This document shows, piece after piece, positions 29,577 to 34,946 of a stretch of 34,946 bases of DNA. Source of the DNA: Pseudoflavonifractor sp. An85 (GTDB lineage: Bacteria; Bacillota; Clostridia; Oscillospirales; Oscillospiraceae). A program made the position numbers and the translations under genes. Each line of letters begins with the position of its first letter. Position 1 is the stretch's first letter. The notes beneath the pieces are model-generated. The model was not told where the DNA came from and ran no database searches. It saw only the letters and a list, made by a program, of their open reading frames with translations. The DNA lies in assembly GCF_002161235.1 (NCBI RefSeq), contig NZ_NFHE01000025.1, forward strand, positions 1 through 34,946, given 5' to 3'.

Positions 29577-29708
29577 GTCCTACGTTGCCCGGGACAGCGG
29601 GCCGCTGTACTCGCCATGAGACGGCAGGTCCATCCCTGAACCCGGTCAGCTCATCTTATTTTGCGCTGTATCCCAGCCATTGGGAACGGCAGCAGGAGGT
29701 CAAACATC

Positions 29709-30389
29709 ATGAAAAACCAGACAAACCGCTCCAAACGCATCCAGGACATGGCTTTTTTGTCCATGTTCACCGCCCTCATCTTCCTTCTGGCCTTTACCCC
29801 TCTGGGGCTCATAGACTTGCCCGTCATCAAGGCCACCATTCTCCACGTGCCGGTGATTCTGGGCTCCATTTTGCTGGGGCCTAAGAAGGGCGTTTTCCTG
29901 GGGGCCATGTTCGGCCTGTCCAGCCTCATCAAAAACGCCTTGATGCCCAGCCTGTCCGCCTTCGTCTTTACCCCTCTTATCCCCGTGCCCGGCTCGGATA
30001 CCGGCAGTCCCTGGGCCCTGTTTGTCTGCTTTGTCCCTCGCATGCTGGTGGGTGTCACCCCCTGGCTGGTGTACACCCTGTTCCGCCGCCTCTCCCGAGG
30101 TCGCAACCCCGGCATGCGGGTCGTTTCCCTGGCTCTGGCCGCGGTGGTGGGTGCTCTGACCAACACCGCTCTGGTCATGGGCTCCATTGGTGTCCTCTTT
30201 GCCGAGTCCTACGCCGCCGCTCAGGGCATCCCCGTGGACGCCCTCATGGGCTTTATTCTCAGCATCGTGGCCGCCAACGGCATCCCCGAGGCCATTGTGG
30301 CCGCGGTGGTCACCCCCGCCGTGTGCGTACCTTTGATCCACGCCTTGAAGCTGGATGTGCGCCCCTGTGTGGCAAATCGGGCGGTGTAA
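29709..30389 (+). CDS. ECF transporter S component, probably pantothenate (PanT-like)
   Basis: A 226-residue membrane protein with about six helices. The start (RIQDMAFLSMFTALIFLLAF) and ATILHVPVILGSILLGPKKG followed by FLGAMFGLSSLIKNALMP are S-component features. Its position 3 nt before coaX and divergent from coaBC suggests pantothenate as substrate, which is inference from context. The ATG at 29709 has AGGAGG in front. The shared ECF energising module is elsewhere. Confidence 0.85.
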   Translation: MKNQTNRSKRIQDMAFLSMFTALIFLLAFTPLGLIDLPVIKATILHVPVILGSILLGPKKGVFLGAMFGLSSLIKNALMPSLSAFVFTPLIPVPGSDTGSPWALFVCFVPRMLVGVTPWLVYTLFRRLSRGRNPGMRVVSLALAAVVGALTNTALVMGSIGVLFAESYAAAQGIPVDALMGFILSIVAANGIPEAIVAAVVTPAVCVPLIHALKLDVRPCVANRAV

Positions 30390-30392
30390 CCC

Positions 30393-31145
30393 ATGCTGCT
30401 CACCGTTGATATTGGCAATACCACCGTGGCCCTGGCTGGATTTGTGGGCCAGGAGCTGACTTTTCTCCACCGGGTACCCAGTGACACCTCCCTGGAGGTG
30501 TCACAGTGGGTGGAGGTGCTGGGGGAGTGCTTGGCGGAGTGTCCCCCCATCCAAGGGGTGGCCCTGTCCTCGGTGGTCCCCTCCCTCACCCCTCAGGTAT
30601 CTCAGGCGCTGGCCCAACTCACCCATGTTTCGGTGCTTATCGTGGACGCCAACACCCCCACCGGGCTCTCCCTGGAGGGGTATCGGGGCGCCACTCTGGG
30701 CATGGACCGGGTGGTGGACTGCGTGGGGGCTCTGCGCCTGTGCGCCCCACCTGTAGCGGTGTTTGACATGGGCACCGCCACCACCCTGTCGGTGGTGGGG
30801 AAAGATGGGGACTTTCTGGGGGGCATGATCCTCCCTGGCCTGTCCCTGTCCCTGGAGGCCCTCAGCGCCAAGGCCGCTCAGCTGCCCTCCATTATCCTCT
30901 CCCCGCCGGAAGGGGTCATCGGCCGGGACACCGAAAGCTGCATGCGCTACGGAGCCCTGTACGGAGCCGCCGGTGCCATCGAAGGCATCGTGGCCCGGCT
31001 AGAAGAGGAGTTGGGCCCCCTCACCGTGGTGCTCACCGGAGGCAACAGCACCCACGTGCACCCCCTGCTGCACACCCCTGTTTTGTGGGAACCCCACCTC
31101 ACCTTTTGGGGCCTTCGGGAAATATGGCTGCACCAGGCAACTTGA
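30393..31145 (+). CDS. coaX: Type III pantothenate kinase
   Basis: A 250-residue kinase that phosphorylates pantothenate, the first step of coenzyme A synthesis. The phosphate-binding DIGNTT is at residues 6-11, GMDR at 103-106 and DMGTATTLSV at 125-134, the ASKHA-fold pattern of CoaX, which needs K+ or NH4+. It lies 3 nt after the transporter gene. No separate ribosome site is obvious, so the two are likely co-translated. Confidence 0.95.
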   Translation: MLLTVDIGNTTVALAGFVGQELTFLHRVPSDTSLEVSQWVEVLGECLAECPPIQGVALSSVVPSLTPQVSQALAQLTHVSVLIVDANTPTGLSLEGYRGATLGMDRVVDCVGALRLCAPPVAVFDMGTATTLSVVGKDGDFLGGMILPGLSLSLEALSAKAAQLPSIILSPPEGVIGRDTESCMRYGALYGAAGAIEGIVARLEEELGPLTVVLTGGNSTHVHPLLHTPVLWEPHLTFWGLREIWLHQAT

Positions 31146-31150
31146 TACAC

Positions 31151-31189
31151 AAAAAAGCCCACCGGGGAGTATTTCTTCCCCCGGTGGGC
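31151..31189 (-). terminator. Leftward terminator beyond spo0A and the repeat element
   Basis: GCCCACCGGGG (31157-31167) pairs with CCCCGGTGGGC (31179-31189). The six-base T-run is on the leftward strand only, so it would end the spo0A transcript after the four-hairpin element. It may also slow rightward coaX transcription. Confidence 0.85.
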
Positions 31190-31214
31190 CTAAACATGTA
31201 AATACCAACTATAC

Positions 31215-31394
31215 AAGCCTCGCAGAGTTCCGTCACCCGGAGGTGACGGAATTAATGAAATATCCGTCATTTTCACGGACATGTGCCGGGAAAATGACCC
31301 CTCTCATGACAGATGGAGCGACTTTTTCGCTAGAAATCGAGCTCCGTCTGTCATGCAATCTTTCTCACCAAGAAGTCCGAGAACTTCTTGGTGA
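31215..31394 (+). repeat. Four-hairpin covarying element, copy 3 (3' of spo0A)
   Basis: H1: TTCCGTCACC-CGGA-GGTGACGGAA (31228-31251). H2: 31266-31276 with 31288-31298 around GGACATGTGCC, one A-G mismatch. H3: CATGACAGA-T-GGAGC (31305-31319) with GCTCC-G-TCTGTCATG (31341-31355), one T-G pair. H4: 12 pairs, TCACCAAGAAGT (31365-31376) with ACTTCTTGGTGA (31383-31394), ending 3 nt from the spo0A stop. All four stems differ in sequence from copies 1 and 2 yet pair. Confidence 0.9.
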
Positions 31395-31397
31395 AGT

Positions 31398-32156
31398 TTA
31401 GCCTGCCCGCTTGTCCTTTTGCAGGGAAATCCGGTCGGCAATCATGGCGATGAACTCGCTGTTGGTGGGCTTGCCCTTGGTGTTGGACACAGTGTACCCG
31501 AAGTACCACTGCAGCACCTCCAGGTCTCCCCGATCCCAAGCCACCTCAATGGCGTGGCGAATGGCCCGCTCCACCCGGCTGGCGGTGGTGCCGAACCGCT
31601 TGGCCACCTCAGGATAGAGCACCTTGGTCACAGCGTTGATCATCCCCATGTCCTCCACCGCCATGGCGATGGCCACTCGGAGATACTGATACCCCTTGAT
31701 ATGGGCAGGCACCCCGATCTCATGGATGATGGATGTAATCTTTCGCTCTAAGTCCCACTCTTCCTCCTGCTGGGGCGGATGCTGCTCGGTCTGACCACAC
31801 AGCTGAGCCATGCGCTCCACCACCGCAGACAGGCGGCAGGGTTTGAGCATGCAGTAATCCCCACCGCTGTCCTTCACCTGCTGGGCCAGGGCGGAGTGGG
31901 AAAAGGCGGAAAGCACCACCACCCGGGGCCGATTTTGCCCCAGCTGCTGCAACACCTCCAGGCCATCCATGCCTGTGAGCATCAAATCCATAATGATGCC
32001 ATGGGGCTGGTACTGCTGCACCAGCTCCAGCAGCTGCTCCCCATCCCCGGTCTGGGCCACCACTTCCATATCCTCACGGTCTTGCAGAACATCCGCCAAC
32101 ATGGCCCGGTATTCTTCCGAAGCATCCGCAAGGATAATCTTCTTCACATCGCTCAT
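31398..32156 (-). CDS. spo0A: Spo0A, master regulator of sporulation
   Basis: A 252-residue response regulator. The receiver domain has D57 (IIMDLMLTG) as phosphoacceptor and K in MLKPCRL. The C-terminal effector domain shows the Spo0A-specific [40 protein letters not shown] and [19 protein letters not shown]. At the acidic pocket the usual DD pair reads D11-A12 (LADAS), so one Mg2+ ligand is replaced. Neighbouring spoIVB is absent. AAAGG precedes the ATG. The gene has a 0A box and its own promoter. Confidence 0.97.
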   Translation of the reverse strand: MSDVKKIILADASEEYRAMLADVLQDREDMEVVAQTGDGEQLLELVQQYQPHGIIMDLMLTGMDGLEVLQQLGQNRPRVVVLSAFSHSALAQQVKDSGGDYCMLKPCRLSAVVERMAQLCGQTEQHPPQQEEEWDLERKITSIIHEIGVPAHIKGYQYLRVAIAMAVEDMGMINAVTKVLYPEVAKRFGTTASRVERAIRHAIEVAWDRGDLEVLQWYFGYTVSNTKGKPTNSEFIAMIADRISLQKDKRAG

Positions 32157-32219
32157 CTGTGTGACAATCCTTTCTCAAGTGGAATCGGTATAGTTTTACC
32201 ATCTTTTTCCTGTACATCT

Positions 32220-32274
32220 AAAATACCACAGGATGCCCAATCTGGCAAGCCATTGTTTCCACTTTCGTTCGACA
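32220..32274 (-). promoter_or_regulatory. spo0A promoter with 0A box
   Basis: TTGCCA (32248-32243), 17 nt, TATTTT (32225-32220). A perfect 0A box TGTCGAA (32274-32268) lies 20 nt above the -35, so Spo0A probably controls its own gene. I did not find a convincing sigma-H promoter. Confidence 0.7.
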
Positions 32275-32335
32275 TGGATGTCAAATTTTGTAATCGCTAA
32301 ATGGATGTAATTTCAACATTTTGATTGAAATGCCG

Positions 32336-33220
32336 TTATTTGTTCTTGTTATTGTAATAAAAGAGCATGGAGCGGTACAACATGACCCCCACCATCAAGG
32401 GGAAGACAATGGCCAACACCACCCCGTCCAGGGTGGCCAGGAAGGACAGTCCACCGTTGCAGGCCACCACCCACACCGATGCCAGCACCACTGCCAGGGG
32501 AATCCAGGCAAAGTGCAATAGCTTCATGGCCCGCTTCTGTCCCTTGGGCAGGTCCGGCTCCAACAGTTCTGGGTGCTTGGCGGTGCAGCGCAGCGTGGCA
32601 ATGGGCGCACGGCCCATGGAGGTGTACAGCCGCTCTGCGGTGTACTCAATTCCCTCCAGGGTAAACTCCGGGTACATCCCCTCTTTGGTGATGGTGATAT
32701 CCACCTCATTCTCCCGGGCGAATTCCAACAGCGCCTGGGTAAACTCCCGGGGGTTGGTCACGGCCCCATCTGGGATAAAGGTGAAGGTGGCCTGTTGGAG
32801 AAACTTGCACATCTTCTTGTAGTCCTGTTTCCACTGGGTAAACAGATGCTTCCGGTTTTCCTTCTGGTCCATCTCCCGCAAAATGGCGTCCACCTCTGCC
32901 CCCTCTCCCAGTTTCCCCAGGCTCCGACAAAAGCGAATGGCGGTCTGTGCATCCTGGATTTTTCGTTGCAGCTGGGCTTCCTGGGCGGCCACCGCTTGCT
33001 CCAGAGTTGCCGTTCCCTGCAGCACGTCCCGGATATCCTCCAGGGACATATCCACCATGCGCAAAGCCCGGATGAGCTTGAGCCGTTCAATGTCCTGGGG
33101 GGAGTAGTCCCGATAGTCGTTGTCCTGGTTGCGGGCCGGGTGCAGCATCCCTTTCTGCTCGTAAAACCGAATGTTGCGCCGGGAAATTCCCGTCTGATAT
33201 TCCGCTTCTTTGATGTTCAT
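32336..33220 (-). CDS. MerR-family regulator with membrane-bound C-terminus
   Basis: A 294-residue protein. Residues 1-70 are a MerR winged helix (MNIKEAEYQTGISRRNIRFY, then EQKGMLHP and DYSPQDIERLKLIRALRMVD). A helical region (about 75-140) and a mixed domain follow, ending in two hydrophobic segments (FAWIPLAVVLASVWVVA and VVLAIVFPLMVGVMLYRSML). Its first 63 residues match the upstream paralogue at 61 positions. I chose the ATG at 33220, with AAAGGAG upstream. The signal sensed is unknown; membrane location suggests an envelope or metal cue. Confidence 0.88.
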   Translation of the reverse strand: MNIKEAEYQTGISRRNIRFYEQKGMLHPARNQDNDYRDYSPQDIERLKLIRALRMVDMSLEDIRDVLQGTATLEQAVAAQEAQLQRKIQDAQTAIRFCRSLGKLGEGAEVDAILREMDQKENRKHLFTQWKQDYKKMCKFLQQATFTFIPDGAVTNPREFTQALLEFARENEVDITITKEGMYPEFTLEGIEYTAERLYTSMGRAPIATLRCTAKHPELLEPDLPKGQKRAMKLLHFAWIPLAVVLASVWVVACNGGLSFLATLDGVVLAIVFPLMVGVMLYRSMLFYYNNKNK

Positions 33221-33250
33221 GCCGTTGGTCTCCTTTCCTGTTGTGGGGTG

Positions 33251-33281
33251 AGCATACACCTTCCAGTTGATGAAAGGTCAA
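33251..33281 (-). promoter_or_regulatory. MerR-type promoter and operator, first paralogue
   Basis: TTGACC (33281-33276), 19 nt, TATGCT (33256-33251). The 19-nt spacer and the inverted repeat ACCTT...AAGGT (33258-33278) are typical of MerR-controlled promoters, which are untwisted by the regulator. Confidence 0.75.
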
Positions 33282-33308
33282 GCCCATTTCCCAAATATTC
33301 AGCAGGAA

Positions 33309-34214
33309 TCATTTTCCTTTGAAGTTGAAGGGCACAGGAGCCTTTTGCCCTGCCTTGATTGAGGCCAATAGACCCACCCCTACCACCAAGGGGATCCCCA
33401 CCACCTGTGCGATTCCTTCCAGAGTGGTCAGGCCCTCCCAGCCCTGGTCCAGCGCCAGCATCAGTGCCAAACCCACCATAATAACCCCAATCCAGCTGTA
33501 CCGAACTGCTCTCAGCACCCTGCCTTTGGGCTGCTCCAGGTGGGGTAGAAGCTGCTGAGGATGTTTGGCGGTAACGTGGATGGTGGCCACAGGAACCACA
33601 ATACCTCTGGGGGACTGATACAGCCGCTGGGCGGTGTACTCCACCCCATCCAGGGTAAATTCGGGGTTCATGCTCTCTCGGAGCATCACCAATTCCATCC
33701 CGCAGTCCTGGGCATACTGGCGCAGCGCCGCGGTAAACTCCTGGGGTGTCCGCACCGGCTCATCGGGAATGAGGGTAAACTTCACCATGTCTTGGGCCTT
33801 GCGCATCTGCTTGTAGTCCTCCACCCACTGAGAAAAGAGATGGGTGATGTTCTCCGGCCGCTCCATCTGTCTGAGAAGGTCGTCCACATCCGCCCCTGCC
33901 TGCACCTGGGAAAGGGTTCGGCAAAACCGGATGGCGGTCTGTACCTCCTGAGCCTTGTCCCGCAGCTGCTTCTCCTGGGCCATGGCAGCTACCTCCAAGG
34001 AAGTCTCCCCGCTGAGTACCTTCTGAATATCCTCCAGGCACATGTCCACCATGCGCAGGGCCCGGATGAGTTTGAGCCGTTCTATGTCCTGGGGCGAGTA
34101 GTCCCGATAGTCGTTGTCCTGATTGCGGGCCGGGTGCAGCATCCCCTTCTGCTCGTAAAACCGGATGTTGCGCCGAGAAATCCCCGTCTGGCTTTCCGCT
34201 TCTTTGATGTTCAT
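33309..34214 (-). CDS. MerR-family regulator with membrane-bound C-terminus, paralogue
   Basis: A 301-residue protein of the same layout as the one downstream: MerR winged helix (differing only at residues 8 and 59 within the first 63), a helical linker, a mixed domain (NPEFTLDGVEYTAQRLYQSP in both) and two C-terminal hydrophobic segments (SWIGVIMVGLALMLALD, GIPLVVGVGLLASIKA). The near-identical DNA-binding part with divergent sensor part suggests duplication with change of input and shared or cross-regulated targets. The ATG at 34214 has AAAGGAGG in front. Confidence 0.88.
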   Translation of the reverse strand: MNIKEAESQTGISRRNIRFYEQKGMLHPARNQDNDYRDYSPQDIERLKLIRALRMVDMCLEDIQKVLSGETSLEVAAMAQEKQLRDKAQEVQTAIRFCRTLSQVQAGADVDDLLRQMERPENITHLFSQWVEDYKQMRKAQDMVKFTLIPDEPVRTPQEFTAALRQYAQDCGMELVMLRESMNPEFTLDGVEYTAQRLYQSPRGIVVPVATIHVTAKHPQQLLPHLEQPKGRVLRAVRYSWIGVIMVGLALMLALDQGWEGLTTLEGIAQVVGIPLVVGVGLLASIKAGQKAPVPFNFKGK

Positions 34215-34243
34215 GTGTCCCGCCTCCTTTCTGATCTGTGCCC

Positions 34244-34274
34244 AGAATACACCTTACACCTGGTGGAAGGTCAA
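34244..34274 (-). promoter_or_regulatory. MerR-type promoter and operator, second paralogue
   Basis: TTGACC (34274-34269), 19 nt, TATTCT (34249-34244). The operator ACCTTACACC-T-GGTGGAAGGT lies at 34251-34271 and is a nearly perfect palindrome; it shares ACCTT...AAGGT with the first paralogue. Confidence 0.8.
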
Positions 34275-34325
34275 GAGTTTTCCAAAAAATCTTTCTTTTT
34301 TCATCTCCCCCTCTTCGGCTTTCTC

Positions 34326-34354
34326 TTGCCCCATCCCATCCTCCGTGCTACAAT
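34326..34354 (+). promoter_or_regulatory. Promoter of the small exported protein gene
   Basis: TTGCCC (34326-34331), 17 nt, TACAAT (34349-34354), divergent from the MerR paralogue. Confidence 0.65.
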
Positions 34355-34403
34355 AGGGGTGTCAAATTCTGCCGTGGCAGCGCCACGCGTAAGGAGGCAG
34401 ACC

Positions 34404-34799
34404 ATGAAACGAAGCGTGATGATCTGGATCATCGTTGTGGTCCTATTTATTGGAGTCAACTGGATGGGCATTGGCAGCTATTACAGCGGGGCCGCTGGCA
34501 ATGCCTTGGTGGAGGAGCTGGAAGAAATTTACGGCGACGCTTACACCGGGAAGACAGTGGATGGCGGTACTCAGGATATGACCTTTGTCATTGAACCTGC
34601 CACCTTCTTTCCCACCAACGAATCTGTGCTCCGGATGTTGGGTTGGGACTATCACTACACCTGTACCGTGACCTTCACCACCTATGCTCCCGATGGTTCT
34701 GTGACCCAGGTGCGCACCATCACCTACGATGGCATTGACCCTGTGGAACCCAACGATGCCAGAGCCTATTTGGATTTGGACAGCAAACAAGAAAGCTAA
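34404..34799 (+). CDS. Small membrane-anchored or exported protein, unknown function
   Basis: A 131-residue protein with a basic start and a hydrophobic helix (MKRSVMIWIIVVVLFIGVNW) that is a signal or anchor, followed by a soluble, probably beta-rich domain (DMTFVIEPATFFPTNES, then CTVTFTTYAPDGSVTQVRTI). No lipobox is clear. AAGGAGG precedes the ATG. It is divergent from a membrane-bound MerR regulator and could be its target, but nothing in the sequence proves this. Confidence 0.75.
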   Translation: MKRSVMIWIIVVVLFIGVNWMGIGSYYSGAAGNALVEELEEIYGDAYTGKTVDGGTQDMTFVIEPATFFPTNESVLRMLGWDYHYTCTVTFTTYAPDGSVTQVRTITYDGIDPVEPNDARAYLDLDSKQES

Positions 34800-34825
34800 C
34801 AATACCAAAACAAGCACGGGGAACC

Positions 34826-34946
34826 TGTGATATGCTCCCTCTATGAGAGACAGTGAAATAAAACACTGTCAATCATGGAGGGAGCATTGTCATGCCAAGG
34901 AAGCAAAAGTTAGGTGTAGAAGAAAAGATCAAGATTATACGAGATT
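34826..34946 (+). mobile_element. Left end of an IS3-like insertion sequence
   Basis: The terminal part TGTGATATGCTCCCTC begins about 34826, and a transposase orfA start follows. The left inverted repeat is assigned only from this end, since the right end is outside the window, so the exact boundary and any target duplication are unknown. ATGCTCCCTC (34832-34841) and GAGGGAGCAT (34878-34887) form an inverted repeat, with GACAGTG/CACTGTC (34849-34870) inside it. Confidence 0.65.
34892..34946 (+). CDS. IS3-family transposase OrfA, 5' part (runs off window)
   Basis: The visible 18 codons read MPRKQKLGVEEKIKIIRD, the start of the helix-turn-helix protein OrfA of IS3-family elements, which with OrfB makes the transposase by a programmed frameshift. 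GGAGGGAGC lies about 6 nt upstream, inside a hairpin. The rest is outside the window. Confidence 0.7.
   Translation, partial: MPRKQKLGVEEKIKIIRD

Noticed and set aside
29583-29708. TPP riboswitch or SRP RNA in the pantothenate transporter leader
   Set aside because: CATGAGA and CCTGAACCCGGTCAG recall pieces of both, but the remaining conserved blocks are missing.
31215-31394. Integron attC site or diversity-generating retroelement hairpin as identity of the four-hairpin element
   Set aside because: attC sites also lie just after stop codons with variable stems, but there are no R-box core sites, only one inverted unit is expected rather than four, and no integrase or reverse transcriptase is in the window.

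Overview
The window looks like chromosome from a spore-forming, high-GC Clostridia of the Oscillospiraceae type (a Flavonifractor/Lawsonibacter-like gut anaerobe is my inference). The support is strong AGGAGG ribosome sites, TTGACA/TATAAT promoters, spo0A with a 0A box, dipicolinate synthase dpaAB, ECF vitamin transporters, a type III pantothenate kinase and lar genes.

Region 1 (1-10.3 kb) is a compact prophage read leftward: early genes, small and large terminase, portal, scaffold, decoration protein, major capsid, a connector-like protein, small lysis genes and an amidase cut by the left edge. A rightward CI-like repressor sits at 9.7 kb behind palindromic operators. No tail, replication or integrase gene is visible. 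At its edge is a 35-residue peptide gene whose promoter carries a LexA-like box.

Region 2 (10.4-18.1 kb): a MATE transporter, a ferredoxin-like protein, larE-larB-larC (nickel-pincer cofactor) behind a structured leader, a membrane protein, a DUF2798 protein behind an attenuator-like leader, and ribU under an FMN riboswitch.

Region 3 (18.2-25.5 kb): a YpsA-like protein, a second MATE transporter with an attenuator-like leader, infC-rpmI-rplT (infC apparently starts at AUA behind a cysteine-rich leader peptide), a WYL regulator, a CorA transporter with a long structured leader, and dpaA-dpaB.

Region 4 (25.6-34.9 kb): pncB-mtnN-luxS, coaBC divergent from an ECF pantothenate-type transporter plus coaX, spo0A, two tandem membrane-bound MerR paralogues with MerR-type operators, a small exported protein, and the left end of an IS3-like element.

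The most unusual structure is a three-copy element of about 165-182 bp (1757-1938, 22638-22802, 31215-31394). Each copy has four consecutive hairpins. Between copies the stem sequences differ but remain paired, while one loop (GGACATGYGC) and short linkers are conserved. In every copy the last hairpin ends exactly 3 nt from the stop codon of a leftward gene (major capsid, corA, spo0A). I do not recognise it as a known family.
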